From Sinosporangium siamense (GTDB lineage: Bacteria > Actinomycetota > Actinomycetes > Streptosporangiales > Streptosporangiaceae), in contig NZ_BOOW01000020.1 in NCBI RefSeq assembly GCF_016863435.1, positions 62,001-126,000 on the forward strand: a stretch of DNA of 64,000 bases, written 5' to 3'. The notes under the pieces are model-generated. The model saw only the letters and a list, made by a program, of their open reading frames with translations. It did no database searches and was not told the origin of the DNA. Both the position numbers and the translations under genes were made by a program. This document shows, in pieces, positions 25,001 through 34,120 of this stretch. The first letter of the stretch is position 1. Every line of letters begins with the position of its first letter.

Positions 25001-28000
25001 GGCGCTGTCGGCCGGGGACAACAGGTCCAGGTGGGACAGGGGAAGGCCGGGGTGGCGGGCCACGGCCTCCATGACCGCCAGCACCTGGTCGGCGATCCTG
25101 GTGATCGTGTCCGCCTCGTACCGGTCGGTGCGGTAGTCGATGAGGGCGGGCCAGTCGCCCTCGCGTTCCCTGATGTGGAGGGTGAGGTCGAAACGGCTGG
25201 TGGCGCGGTCGATCGGCAGCGGGGTGGTGGTCAGGCCGGTGAAGGTGACGGGGGCCGTCTCGCGGTTGAGGACCAGCATCGTCCGGAACAGGGGGTGGTC
25301 CTCCCGTGGGGTGGGGACCGTGGTGAGGATGTCGGTCAGGGAGATGTCGGCGTGGTCCATCGCGTCGGCCACCACCCCGGTGGCGTCGGCGAGCAGGTCG
25401 CGGGGGGTGGCTCGACGGTTCGTGCGGAGCCGGAGCGGGAGGGTGGTGACGAACATGCCGATCACGTCGTCCCACCCGGCCGGGCGGGTGCTGACCGGGG
25501 CGCCGACGACGAGGTCGTCACCACCGTCCCGGGTGGAGGAGACGATTGCGAAGACGGCGAGGAGACCGGCGAAGGTGGTGGCCCGTTCGCCCCGGCACCA
25601 GGTGGCGAAGCGGTGGGCGAGCCCGGCCGGGACGGTGAACCGGTGGGTGGCACCGGGGACAGCGCCCGCGCGGCGGGGGTGACCCGGGCCGGATTCCGGG
25701 TGCGGCGATCCGCCCGACGTGGGGGTTGGGGCCGTGCCGTACGGGTGGTCCGGCGAGGGTCCGGAGGCAGGCGGGGCGTCGCGGAGTGTTTCAGCCCAGA
25801 ATTCGGTGGTTTCTTGCCGTGGACCCACGGCTGCCGGCGTGGGGATCGGTAGTCCAGGTGCGCTGGTCTCCGCGCTGAGCGCGGCCCTCGGCCCCTGGAC
25901 ATCCGTGGCGCCGGACAGGGGCGAGGAGATCGGATCCACGGTGGTCAGGGTCGTCAGCAGGATCGACATCGATGTGTCGTCGCAGATGACGTGGTGAGCG
26001 GTGATCGTCAGGAGATGGGTCTTGGGGGCGGTTCTGATCAGGTGGGCTCGCACCAACGGGCGCCGGGTCAGGTCGAAGGGGTGGTCGGCGTCCCGGGCGG
26101 CCAGGCGTTCGGCCTCTGGCCACGGGTCCGCGTGAGCGCTCAGGTCGGTGGTGCGCCAGGCCCTCGCCGGCAACTCGTCCGTGTAAGGCGCCGCGCTCAG
26201 CCGCGGGGTGTCGTCATGGACGACGATCGCCGATCGCAGGACGGGATGGGTGGCCAGGGTATGGGCGAACCTGGCGCGCAGGTCCGCCTCGTCCAGCGCA
26301 CCCTCCAACCGGAACGCGGCGTGCACGACGTAGGCGCCGTCGTCCTGGCCCGCCTGGTGGATGATCCACAGTCCGTGCTGCGGGCCGGACAGCCGTCCTA
26401 ATGGAGCGGGCACCGGCCCCGGGACGTCCGGGATCTCCGGATTATCGGGATTGCCGTGTCCCGCATCGATCGCGGCGGCCAGGGCGGCGACGGTGGGGTT
26501 GGCGAACAGGGTTCTGGTCGTCACCTCCACGCCAACCGACGCCCGGATCCTGGCGACGGCCTTCACCGCCGCCAGGGAATGGCCGCCGGACAGGAAGAAA
26601 TCGTCGTCGCGGCTTACCGGGCGAGCCAGCAGGCGCGCGAAGATCTCCGCGATCGTGGTCTCCAGACCCGGGTGGGGATCAGGGGCGGCGACGTCCTCCG
26701 CCAGTGGGGGCAGAGCGCGTACGTTCAGCTTTCCGGAGCTGGTCAGCGGGAACGCGTCCACGGACACCATCGCCGACGGCACCAGGTAGGCGGGAAGGAC
26801 ACGGCTCAGCCGCTCCCGCACCCTCGGCCAGCGGGGCCGCCCGGCGGCCGGGATCACGTAGGCCACCAGGCGGTCACCGTCACCGGTCACGCGGGCGTCG
26901 GCGACCTCCGGGTCCGCCCGCAGCGCCGCCTCCACCTCGGCCGGTTCCACCCGGTGACCACGCACCTTGAGCTGCGCGTCCACCCGCCCGACGAACTCCA
27001 CGACACCGCCCGGCCGACGGCGCGCCAGGTCGCCGGTCGCGTACATGCGCGCGCCGGGGACCGGCGAGAACGGGTCGGCGACGAACCTCGTCGCCGTCCG
27101 GCCGGGCGCGCCGAGATAGCCGCGCGCCAGCGGGAAACCACCCAGGTACACCTCGCCGACCACGTCGTCGTCAACCGGTCGCAGGCCCGCGTTCAGCAGA
27201 TACACGGCCACGCCGTCGAGCGGGTCGCCGATGCCGAACCGGCTGTCTTGGCGCACCCGCTCGGCGGTCGACCAGATCGTCGTCTCGGTCGGGCCGTACG
27301 CGTTCCACAGCTCGGCCCCGCCCAGCGACGCGGCCAGCTCCGGCGTCAGCACCTCCCCGATCGACACCCGGACCCGCACGCACTCCGGCACGCCCCCGGC
27401 CGCCACCAGCACCGCCCACACCGACGGGGTGACCTGGACGACCGTGACCGCCTCGGCCGTCAGACGCCGCGCCAGCGCGGGACCGTCCACCACGATCTCC
27501 GGCGGTACCGGCACCACCCGGGCGCCCACCGTCAGCGGCCCCACCAGTTCCCACACCGAGATGTCGAACGCCGGGGAGATAACGGCCGCCACCACGTCCC
27601 CGGCGTCCAGCCCCACCAAGGCCGTCGACCGGGCCAGCATCCCGGCCACCGCGCGGTGCGGCACGCCCACCGCCTTCGGGCGGCCGGTCGACCCGGACGT
27701 GTGGAACACGTATGCCAGTGACTCGGGTGCGATTCCGGGATCGACGCGCTCGAACTCCTCCGGCAGGTCCGGGATCTCGGTCAGCACGACGCGGGCGGCC
27801 TCGGTGACGGCCCGGCGCCTCGGCTCGGGCCACAACGGTTCCACCGGCACGTACACCGCGCCCGCCCGCCAGATCCCGAGGACGGCCACCACCAGGTCCG
27901 GGCCGCGCGGCAGGTCCACCGCGACCCACGCCTCCGGCCCGGCGCCCTTCGCCCGCAGCACCGAGGCCAGCGCCGCCGAACGGCGCTCCAGCTCGGCGTA

Positions 28001-29329
28001 GGACAACTCACCCACCGCGCGGCCGTCCGCGCCGAACCGGATCAGCTCCAGCACGGTCGACGGCGCCGGGGCACCGGCGGGCCCGGCCATCACCGAAGAC
28101 CGTGCCGTCAACGCCGACAACCGGCGATCGGGGTCGGCGCACGCACGGTCCAGCAAGGCCAGCAGCCGCCCGGCGAGACCGTCGACCGTCGCACCGTCGA
28201 ACAGGTCCGTGTCGTGCTCGGTGACCACGGCCATCTCCGCGCCGCCGGACTCCACCATCACGGTGAGGTCGACGTCGGCCGTGCCCGTGTCCGGCAGCAT
28301 CCGGTCGGCCCGCACGCCGGGGAGCACCACCTCGGGTGGGTCCTGCATCACGAGGTGCGCCTGGCACAGTGGCGCGTGGCTCAGGTCGCGGGAGGCGCCG
28401 ACCGCCTCGACGATCCGGTCGAACGGGACCGCCGCGCTGCCTAGTCCCGCCGCGACCGCGCGGCGGACCCTGGCCACCAGCTCGCGGAACGTCGGATCAC
28501 CGCCGATCCCCACCCGCAACGGCACCGGGTTCACGAACATTCCGACGACGCCGGCGAACTCCGGCCCCGGCCGCCCGGACACCAGGGTGGCGACCACTAC
28601 GTCGTCCTGACCCGCCGTCGTGCCCAACGTGGCGGCGTACGCGGCCTGCAGCACGACGAACCGGGTGGCGCGCGTGGCGCGGGCGAGCGCGTCGACCCGC
28701 GCGGTGAAACCCTCGGGGACGGCGTGGCGGCGCAACTCCCCCCGGAAGGCGCGCATCCTTGGGCGTGGCCGGTCGGTGGGCAGGGTGAGCAGGTCCGGCA
28801 CACCGTCCAGATCGGACACCCGTCGGGAGGGGTCGTGGTCGATAATGTCCGGCGGCGCTCCAGGATCCGGCAGTGGCCGGGCCGGGTCGGCGTACAGGAC
28901 GCTGATCTCCTTGCACAGCACCGACAGTGACGTACCGTCGACGACCGCGTGATGCGTGTTGATCACCAGTACGTGGTCGGTCGGCGTGATCCGGCCCAGA
29001 CGGATCCGGAACAACGGCCCGGTGCGCAGGTCGAACGGCTCCCGTGCGGCCTGCGCCGCGAACGCCTCCGCGTCCGGCACCGTCCGCACCACGACATCCG
29101 CGGCGCCCACCGGACCCACCCGTCCGACCGGCTCGCCGTCGACTTCGTCGAATGTGGTGCGCAGCACCGGGTGCCGGGCCACCACCAGATCCGCCGCACG
29201 CTGGAGCGCGTCCACCGACACGGGGCCGGCCAACCGGAACACCGCCGGGTTGTTGTGCAGGGGCGCGCCATCGGCGAACGCCTCGAGGAACCACAGTCGC
29301 CGAGCCCCGGGCGTGAGCGGGACCGTCAT
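22058..29329 (-). CDS. Two-module NRPS with terminal reductase: C-A-T-C-A-T-R
   Basis: 2423 residues. Order: C1 (about 1-430; HHAVVDG at 126-132), A1 (430-870; SGSTGRPK), T1 (880-950; GGHSL), C2 (990-1420; HHVICDD with a Pro-rich insert), A2 (1500-1940; SGSTGEPK), T2 (1965-2040; GGHSL), and a thioester-reductase R domain (2080-2423; GATGFLG, YDLSKW). It starts with a condensation domain, so it must receive an acyl or aminoacyl group, most simply from the separate A-T protein, giving a tripeptide released by NADPH-dependent reduction as an aldehyde or alcohol. By-eye specificity residues are roughly D-I-W-Q-V-I-A-I-W for A1 and D-A-G-D-M-G-H-V-C for A2; I cannot assign substrates. ATG 29329 overlaps the upstream stop. 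Confidence 0.93.
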   Translation of the reverse strand: MTVPLTPGARRLWFLEAFADGAPLHNNPAVFRLAGPVSVDALQRAADLVVARHPVLRTTFDEVDGEPVGRVGPVGAADVVVRTVPDAEAFAAQAAREPFDLRTGPLFRIRLGRITPTDHVLVINTHHAVVDGTSLSVLCKEISVLYADPARPLPDPGAPPDIIDHDPSRRVSDLDGVPDLLTLPTDRPRPRMRAFRGELRRHAVPEGFTARVDALARATRATRFVVLQAAYAATLGTTAGQDDVVVATLVSGRPGPEFAGVVGMFVNPVPLRVGIGGDPTFRELVARVRRAVAAGLGSAAVPFDRIVEAVGASRDLSHAPLCQAHLVMQDPPEVVLPGVRADRMLPDTGTADVDLTVMVESGGAEMAVVTEHDTDLFDGATVDGLAGRLLALLDRACADPDRRLSALTARSSVMAGPAGAPAPSTVLELIRFGADGRAVGELSYAELERRSAALASVLRAKGAGPEAWVAVDLPRGPDLVVAVLGIWRAGAVYVPVEPLWPEPRRRAVTEAARVVLTEIPDLPEEFERVDPGIAPESLAYVFHTSGSTGRPKAVGVPHRAVAGMLARSTALVGLDAGDVVAAVISPAFDISVWELVGPLTVGARVVPVPPEIVVDGPALARRLTAEAVTVVQVTPSVWAVLVAAGGVPECVRVRVSIGEVLTPELAASLGGAELWNAYGPTETTIWSTAERVRQDSRFGIGDPLDGVAVYLLNAGLRPVDDDVVGEVYLGGFPLARGYLGAPGRTATRFVADPFSPVPGARMYATGDLARRRPGGVVEFVGRVDAQLKVRGHRVEPAEVEAALRADPEVADARVTGDGDRLVAYVIPAAGRPRWPRVRERLSRVLPAYLVPSAMVSVDAFPLTSSGKLNVRALPPLAEDVAAPDPHPGLETTIAEIFARLLARPVSRDDDFFLSGGHSLAAVKAVARIRASVGVEVTTRTLFANPTVAALAAAIDAGHGNPDNPEIPDVPGPVPAPLGRLSGPQHGLWIIHQAGQDDGAYVVHAAFRLEGALDEADLRARFAHTLATHPVLRSAIVVHDDTPRLSAAPYTDELPARAWRTTDLSAHADPWPEAERLAARDADHPFDLTRRPLVRAHLIRTAPKTHLLTITAHHVICDDTSMSILLTTLTTVDPISSPLSGATDVQGPRAALSAETSAPGLPIPTPAAVGPRQETTEFWAETLRDAPPASGPSPDHPYGTAPTPTSGGSPHPESGPGHPRRAGAVPGATHRFTVPAGLAHRFATWCRGERATTFAGLLAVFAIVSSTRDGGDDLVVGAPVSTRPAGWDDVIGMFVTTLPLRLRTNRRATPRDLLADATGVVADAMDHADISLTDILTTVPTPREDHPLFRTMLVLNRETAPVTFTGLTTTPLPIDRATSRFDLTLHIREREGDWPALIDYRTDRYEADTITRIADQVLAVMEAVARHPGLPLSHLDLLSPADSAVHTALDTRSDPAFPGGPDTPSTGPAVHTRPAATTVVDLIAAHTARTPDATAVLDLAAAPLTYRDLDRRSSAVARHLREAGIRSEDPVAITIPSSADAIIAILGVLKAGGCFVPIDPAQPPSRQHALIAASGARTVLTRDAIPSTGHHQPTSIHPSQLAYVVHTSGSTGEPKGVEVQHDTLLNLTTAFIAEHGLTAAHRLLMVPPPYFDAAFGDIFPVLAAGATLVVHPDPGGLTGPDLLKLCVEHRLTAVDTAAPLWQRWVADLAGERLPLEIMMIGGDIVPAATVRAWAKHGIPLYNHYGPTEATVCATSHRTVDGREHPTRLPIGRPLPNVRVHLLDRALRRVPVGVVGEVYIGGTAPARGYRGNPAATAAAFLADPYGAHPGARMYRTGDLARLNPHGTLEFVGRADDQVKIRGNRVEPGEVAAVLAAHPAVAEAVVVARGDRLIGYVGAPTSTTPTRNASDPATPGPRVAVPDVSGLRAFCADRLPAHLVPDTVVVLDALPTTSTGKVDNTALPEPPTNPSAPADPPRTATERAVAAIWATVLDQSDVDRTADFFAIGGHSLIAAHVLAAVRDRLGVTVPMRTLFTAPTVAAFAAAIDDGASADLPTIDRLRADAVPPPEIRLRTVHPPGVPPAGTPRRILLTGATGFLGRHLLDQLLARTDARIHCLVRQSSIDRLPVTDRVIPVPGDLSAPGLGLSTEDHDTLTTVDAIYHNAAVPHFAAPYHALKPAHVDATAAILRLAGDSGAPLHLISTLGVFLGDAYDGRVVTEADAPTDPSGLTSGYDLSKWVADAMAVAARGHGLPVSIHRIAAIVGDTATGAADTRSAFSRWLTGCVAAGAVPDTAEVLDMVPVDTVAAAIVALSQAPDHLCRDHHYHGDGGLTRAALAAALTSAGHPTEVVPYHRWRERMLADPAGPFAPLAFSLPERPRPHPRFDCSRTWAAAAEVGVGFPPANERMLRRHLDFLTGAGAFSGSG

Positions 29330-29898
29330 CGGCGCGCTCCCCGATCTCCGAACAGGCGCCGGTACGCCGCCAGATGCTCCGGGTCCGCCCGCAGGAACGG
29401 CGCGTCGGCGGCCACCATGTGCCGCACCGCCAGCAACGGCAGCGGGCTGCGCATCGGCCGGAAGTCCGCGTTCCACAGACCGGGCGCGGGCGGCGGTCCC
29501 GGGTGGAACTCACCGATCATCAGGCCCCGTTCCACAAACCCGGGCTTCAGCTCCCGCTGCGTGCGGTCGATCTCCCCGGGCGTGACGTCCGGCAGCACCA
29601 CCAGGATCGCCCGGTATCTGGCCTGCGGCCCCACGCGTGGCGGCAGGTCGGGGAACCAGTCGCGGTAAGCGGTCATCACCGCCCGCAGGTCCGGCCGTCC
29701 GGGGTGTACGGCGAGGAAGAGCCCGCCCCGTTCCAGCGAGACGGCCGTGTACGGGCAAACGTCGCCGCCCCGCCCCAGATCGGGGTGCGGTCGGCACAGG
29801 TAGGACCGCGCCCACGCCAGCACCACCTCGGCGGCGGCAGGCAGGTCCGGGTGATCCGGCTCGAACAGCGCGACGTCACCCGCCGGGTGGCTCAGCAT
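29326..29898 (-). CDS. DUF6875-like protein
   Basis: 190 residues, family known to me only as a domain of unknown function (DUF6875-like). Recognisable blocks: CRPHPDLGRGGDVCPYT (two cysteines and a histidine near residue 40), AILVVLPDVTP, GFVERGLMIGEFHPG and RSPLPLLAVRHMVAADAPFL. The conserved Cys/His residues suggest a metal or haem site. Its ATG (29898) overlaps the upstream stop, and its stop overlaps the NRPS start, so it is co-translated with the NRPS. Homologues often sit in actinobacterial biosynthetic clusters, but the activity is unknown. Confidence 0.75.
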   Translation of the reverse strand: MLSHPAGDVALFEPDHPDLPAAAEVVLAWARSYLCRPHPDLGRGGDVCPYTAVSLERGGLFLAVHPGRPDLRAVMTAYRDWFPDLPPRVGPQARYRAILVVLPDVTPGEIDRTQRELKPGFVERGLMIGEFHPGPPPAPGLWNADFRPMRSPLPLLAVRHMVAADAPFLRADPEHLAAYRRLFGDRGARR

Positions 29899-31160
29899 CT
29901 CCCGCTCCGCTTCCGCCACGCCGCAGCGAGCAACGCGACTCCGCCGAGCCCGGCGAGTCCACCGAGGACGCGGTCCTGGCGACGGGCCCGGGCGAGCGCG
30001 TCGCCGTACGGGAGGCTGCTGTGGCTGATCATCTCGTACAGCGTCCGCCAGCCCGGTAACAGGCGGCCGAGCGCGAAGTCGATCCGCTTGCGGGCCAGGA
30101 ACACCGGTGACCGCACCCGGTCGCGCAGCTCCACGAAGTTGCGCGCGGACAACTCGGCGAGCACGTCGGTGTGCGGGCGGCGGCGGGCCTCGAACGCGGC
30201 GAGCGCGTCGCCCAAGGCATGCTCGGCGAGACACGCGTCGAGCACCGCGCAGTCCTCGAACGCGGCGTTCATCCCCTGGCCGTAGAACGGGAACACGGCG
30301 TGCGCGGCGTCGCCGATGAGGACGACACGGTCGTGCTGCCACGGCGCGGTGCGCACCGACACCAGGCTGCCCGGCTCGTGCGCGAGGAACTGCTTGACCA
30401 GGTCCGGCACCAGATCGGTCAGGTCGCCGAACTCCTCGGCCAGGAACGCCCCGGCCCGCGCCGGGTCGCGCAGCCCCGAGAACCCGGTGTCGCCGTCGAA
30501 CGGCAGGAACACGGTGCCGGTCAGCGATCCGTCCGGGTTGGGGTGTGCCACCACCAGTCCCCGCCTGCTCGGCCACACATGCAACGCCTCCGGTCGGTCG
30601 ACGGCCGGGATGGTGAACTCCCGGTAGCCCCAGTCCAGGTGCGTCTGGTGGAACTCGGCGCGCACCCGGCGGTGCAGGTGCGTGCGCACGGTCGAGTACG
30701 CGCCGTCCGCGCCCACGACGAGATCCGCCGAGAACGTCCGGGCCGGGGTCCGCACCTCCGTACCGGCCAGGCCGGTGACGCGGTGCCCGAACCACAGCCG
30801 CACCCGGGGAACCGATTCGGCGGCGTCGAGCAGGGCGATGTTGAGGTCGTGGCGGCGGACCGAGTGCAGCACCTCGGTGTCGTCCGCGCCGTAGGGCTGG
30901 TAGGTGACCCGTCCGCTGTGGTGGACGATCCGCCCGCGCATGGGAACCGCTTTGGCCAGGGCCTCATCGAGGAGGCCGATGTCGCGCAGCGCCGCCCGCC
31001 CGCGTTCGGACAGCCCGACGCTGATCGACGCGGCGTCCGGGCCGTTCGTGCCGCGCGGGTCGCCGCGCCGCTCCACCACGTCCACCCGGTGGCCGCGGCG
31101 GGCCAGCCGGATCGCCAGCATGGTTCCGGCCATACCCGCCCCGACGACGACGATGTTCAT
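29892..31160 (-). CDS. FAD-dependent monooxygenase, kynurenine 3-monooxygenase-like
   Basis: 422-residue class A flavin hydroxylase. It has the N-terminal FAD motif [13 protein letters not shown]-type motif [12 protein letters not shown], and [22 protein letters not shown]. The last motif, together with [19 protein letters not shown] and [17 protein letters not shown], is the pattern I associate with kynurenine 3-monooxygenase. A hydrophobic C-terminal helix ([18 protein letters not shown]) resembles the membrane-anchoring tail of that enzyme. It probably hydroxylates an aryl ring, possibly kynurenine, to supply a building block; no tryptophan dioxygenase or kynureninase is in the window. Overlaps neighbours on both sides. 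Confidence 0.85.
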   Translation of the reverse strand: MNIVVVGAGMAGTMLAIRLARRGHRVDVVERRGDPRGTNGPDAASISVGLSERGRAALRDIGLLDEALAKAVPMRGRIVHHSGRVTYQPYGADDTEVLHSVRRHDLNIALLDAAESVPRVRLWFGHRVTGLAGTEVRTPARTFSADLVVGADGAYSTVRTHLHRRVRAEFHQTHLDWGYREFTIPAVDRPEALHVWPSRRGLVVAHPNPDGSLTGTVFLPFDGDTGFSGLRDPARAGAFLAEEFGDLTDLVPDLVKQFLAHEPGSLVSVRTAPWQHDRVVLIGDAAHAVFPFYGQGMNAAFEDCAVLDACLAEHALGDALAAFEARRRPHTDVLAELSARNFVELRDRVRSPVFLARKRIDFALGRLLPGWRTLYEMISHSSLPYGDALARARRQDRVLGGLAGLGGVALLAAAWRKRSGRC

Positions 31161-32863
31161 GTCCGGACCCTGACCGAGTCCACCGAGGCCACCGGGTCCA
31201 TCGCGGACAGGACTTTGGCGAGATCGGCAGGTGTGGAGGCGTCGAACACGGTGGCCACGGACGCGTCCACGGCCAGTTCGACCCGGATCCGGCTGGCCAG
31301 CGCGGTGGCCATGAGCGAGGTGCCGCCGAGAGCGAAGAAGTCGTCGTCCGGCGCGGCCGAATCCACCGACAGCACCTCGGCGAACAACCGGGCGAGGTCG
31401 TCGGCGAGCGCGCCCGACGCCCGCGGCGCGGGCTCGGCGAACGCGGCCCGGTCCAGTTTTCCGTTGGGGGTCAACGGGAAGTGCCCGACCACCTCGATCA
31501 TGTCCGGGACGAGGTGGGCCGGCAGCCGCTCGGCGAGGTGCGCGCGCAGGTCCGGCACGCTCGCCCCGCGCGGCACCACGTAACCCACCAGGTAGGCGCC
31601 GAGCGGTCCGGAGTGGGCGACGACCGCCGCCCGCGCCACCGCCGGGTGAGCGCCGAGCGCGGCCTCCACCTCGGCCGGTTCGACCCGGTGGCCGCGGATC
31701 TTCACCTGATCGTCGGCCCGGCCGAGGAACAGCAGGTCACCGTTGGGCAGCACGCGGACCAGGTCGCCGGTGCGGAACATGCGCGACCCGGGCGGACCCC
31801 ACGGGTCGGCGACGAACCGCTGCGCGGTCGGCCCGGGGCGGCCCAGATAGCCGCGCGCGACCCCGGCGCCGCCGATGTACAGTTCGCCCTCGGTGGCCGG
31901 GGCGCACTTCTCGTCCAGCACCCGTAGTTCTGTGCCGGGGATCGCCGCCCCGATCGGCACCACCGGGCCGCCGGTGAGCGGCGCGCTCATGGTGGCGCAC
32001 GCGGTCGTCTCGGTCGGGCCGTAGGCATTGATCATCCGGCGGCCGGCAGACCATCGGGCGACGAGGTCCGGGCCCGGCGCCTCCCCCGCGACGATCAGGC
32101 AGGCGACCGAGGGCAGCGCCATGTCCGGCTGGGTGGCGAGTGCGCTCGGTGGCATGCACACGTGGGTGACGCCGTGCTCGGCGATGAATCGGGCGAACGG
32201 TTCGCCGGGCGGAAGGCCCTCGGGCGGCGCGAGAACGAGCGTGGCCCCGGTGAGCAGCGCCATGCACAGGTCGGCGACGGCCACGTCGAAGCCGACCGAC
32301 GCGTACTGCAACACCCGGGCACCCGGCCCGGCACCGAAGCGTTCCCGTTGCGCCGCGACGAGATGAGCGATCCCCGCGTGGGGAACGACCACGCCCTTGG
32401 GGTCTCCGGTCGAGCCGGAGGTGTAGATGACGTAGGCGGCGCACGCGGGATCGGGATCCGCCACCGGAGCGGCGGACACCGCCGCGGCATCCAGCGCCCG
32501 CAGCTCCCCCGGCGTCAGCACCAGGGCGGGACGGGCGTCGGCGAGCACGGCGGCCACCCGGTCCGGCGGTTGGGCGGAGTCGACCGGCAGGTACGCGGCT
32601 CCCGCGGCGAGCACGGCGACGACGGCCACCACCATGTCCGCGCCGCGCGGGATCGCGACGGCGACGATGTCGTCCGGCCCGACCCCACGGTCTCGCAGCC
32701 CGGCCGCCACCACGGAGGCGCGGGCGTCGAGCTCACCGTAGGAGAGCGTGCCGTCAGCGGCGACAACCGCGACCGACTCCGGGGCCCGGGCGACCTGGCG
32801 CCGGAACATCCCCACCATCGTCTCGGCCGGTAAGGGATTCACCCTATCTAATCGCGCGTCCAC
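31157..32863 (-). CDS. Stand-alone NRPS A-T didomain (loading protein)
   Basis: 568 residues: adenylation domain (about 15-480) with [37 protein letters not shown] and NGKLDR, then a carrier domain with FFALGGTSL (Ser near 513). Asp235 of the specificity code is kept (FDVAVAD), so it should activate an alpha-amino acid rather than an anthranilate-type aryl acid; the by-eye code is about D-V-A-C-I-A-A-A-C. The start GTG 32863 has GGAGTG 10 nt upstream; ATG 32926 is possible but the codons between are AT-rich and non-coding in style. Two TTA codons lie in the first 20 codons. The stop overlaps the next start. It likely primes the C-A-T-C-A-T-R enzyme. Confidence 0.88.
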   Translation of the reverse strand: MDARLDRVNPLPAETMVGMFRRQVARAPESVAVVAADGTLSYGELDARASVVAAGLRDRGVGPDDIVAVAIPRGADMVVAVVAVLAAGAAYLPVDSAQPPDRVAAVLADARPALVLTPGELRALDAAAVSAAPVADPDPACAAYVIYTSGSTGDPKGVVVPHAGIAHLVAAQRERFGAGPGARVLQYASVGFDVAVADLCMALLTGATLVLAPPEGLPPGEPFARFIAEHGVTHVCMPPSALATQPDMALPSVACLIVAGEAPGPDLVARWSAGRRMINAYGPTETTACATMSAPLTGGPVVPIGAAIPGTELRVLDEKCAPATEGELYIGGAGVARGYLGRPGPTAQRFVADPWGPPGSRMFRTGDLVRVLPNGDLLFLGRADDQVKIRGHRVEPAEVEAALGAHPAVARAAVVAHSGPLGAYLVGYVVPRGASVPDLRAHLAERLPAHLVPDMIEVVGHFPLTPNGKLDRAAFAEPAPRASGALADDLARLFAEVLSVDSAAPDDDFFALGGTSLMATALASRIRVELAVDASVATVFDASTPADLAKVLSAMDPVASVDSVRVRT

Positions 32864-32924
32864 TGCGGTTTCACACTCCGTGACCCACGGAAATCCATTA
32901 AGGGAACGAGGGGAACTCTGTCTC

Positions 32925-33134
32925 ATGACGCGGATCAATGTCAACGAGGTCGAAGAAGTGCTTATCTCGGGGCTCACCCGATGCGCCGGAAATTTAGTCC
33001 CGCTGGGTCTTTTCGGTGCGACAACCTGGCCAGTATCTTGTAGCCGCTTCCCGAGAGCTGATCAGTTACGCGCTGCCGAGCGTGACCAAGTCGTGCTCGG
33101 AAATGGGTTGGGCCATCTGGAGGAGCTCGGATGA
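32925..33134 (+). CDS. Small ORF translationally coupled to the StrR-like gene
   Basis: 69 codons from ATG 32925 to TGA 33134, the stop overlapping the StrR-like ATG (ATGA). GAGGGG lies 12 nt upstream, further than ideal. The product (N-terminal [21 protein letters not shown]-terminal [10 protein letters not shown]) matches no family I know. Codon bias is weaker than in the neighbouring genes, and two TTA codons (32994, 33066) are present. It may be a small regulator, or an upstream frame whose translation sets that of the activator. Real expression is uncertain. Confidence 0.4.
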   Translation: MTRINVNEVEEVLISGLTRCAGNLVPLGLFGATTWPVSCSRFPRADQLRAAERDQVVLGNGLGHLEELG

Positions 33135-34120
33135 GCGGGACATCAACAGGTACGCGACTGAGGGACACGCCACCGACGTTCGTGCCGGTCGACCAGGTAA
33201 CCGAAACGCGTCTTGTGCGGGTCGCCGGCTCCAGCCCCGACCACGTCAGCGCGCTCGCGCAGTGCCTGGACGACCTCCCGCCGATCCTCGTGCACCGGCC
33301 GACCATGCAGGTGATCGATGGCGTGCACCGCCTGCGCGCGGCCAAGCTGCGCGGGGACGCCACCATCGGTGTGCGGTTCGTCGACGGCACCGAGGAGGAC
33401 GCGTTCATGCTGGCCGTGAGCGCCAACGTGACCCAGGGGTTGCCGCTGACGCTGGCTGACCGCACCGCCGCCGCCGCCCGGATCCTCTCGTCGCATCCGC
33501 ACTTATCGGACCGCCTGATCGCGTCGACGGCCGGGTTGTCCACCAAGACGGTGGCCGCGATCCGGCAGTGTTCAACCGGGGAAACGACTCAGTTGAACTC
33601 CCGCCTCGGCCGCGACGGGAAAGTGCGGCCACTAGACGCCTCCCACGGACGCACGATTGCGAGCCGGGCGATTTCCAACAATCCAGATCTGTCATTGCGG
33701 GAGATCGCTCGAATCGCCGGAATATCAGTCGGCACCGCACGGGATGTTCGGGAAAGAATGCGCCGCGGCGAGGATCCTATTCCTCGGCGTCATCGCATTT
33801 CAGCGGGATATCCCGCGGAAAAAAACGCACCGGTCAACAACACCGGCGGTGACAACGGCACCAACGGCACGCCTCGCGCCCAACGAGACCGATTCCTGCT
33901 CTCGCTGCGCACCGATCCGTCGTTGCGGTTCTCCGAGATCGGCCGCGCGCTCCTGCGGCTGCTCGACGCCAACACCCTCGACGCCGCGCAGTGGGACCGC
34001 CTCGCCGCCGCCGTCCCTCAGCGCTGGTCACCGGTCGTTGCCGACCTCGCCATGGACTGCGCGGCTGACTGGTCGGCGCTCGCCTGCCGGGTCCGCGGCC
34101 AGATCCACGTCAGCGCGTGA
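33131..34120 (+). CDS. StrR-like ParB-fold pathway-specific activator
   Basis: 329 residues. The N-terminal third has the ParB/Spo0J-like domain typical of StrR-family activators: PPILVHRPTMQVIDGVHRLRAAKLRGD. A helix-turn-helix follows (SLREIARIAGISVGTARDVRERM, about residues 195-220), then a Gly/Asn linker and a helical C-terminus. StrR-type proteins activate aminoglycoside, glycopeptide and aminocoumarin clusters. ATG 33131 has GGAGGAG 5 nt upstream. One TTA codon at 33503 suggests translation depends on the rare Leu-UAA tRNA (bldA-type control). Its position between the two biosynthetic arms makes it the likely master switch. The 3' end overlaps the convergent transporter gene by 93 bp. 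Confidence 0.85.
   Translation: MSGTSTGTRLRDTPPTFVPVDQVTETRLVRVAGSSPDHVSALAQCLDDLPPILVHRPTMQVIDGVHRLRAAKLRGDATIGVRFVDGTEEDAFMLAVSANVTQGLPLTLADRTAAAARILSSHPHLSDRLIASTAGLSTKTVAAIRQCSTGETTQLNSRLGRDGKVRPLDASHGRTIASRAISNNPDLSLREIARIAGISVGTARDVRERMRRGEDPIPRRHRISAGYPAEKNAPVNNTGGDNGTNGTPRAQRDRFLLSLRTDPSLRFSEIGRALLRLLDANTLDAAQWDRLAAAVPQRWSPVVADLAMDCAADWSALACRVRGQIHVSA

Noticed and set aside
19954-32863. Pyrrolobenzodiazepine or actinomycin cluster
   Set aside because: KMO, methyltransferase and reductase fit, but no tryptophan dioxygenase, formamidase or kynureninase is present, the A-T domain keeps the alpha-amino-binding Asp, and the NRPS has two elongation modules.
32927-32977. Longest start of the A-T didomain
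   Set aside because: AT-rich, no coding bias and no RBS; start placed at GTG 32863.
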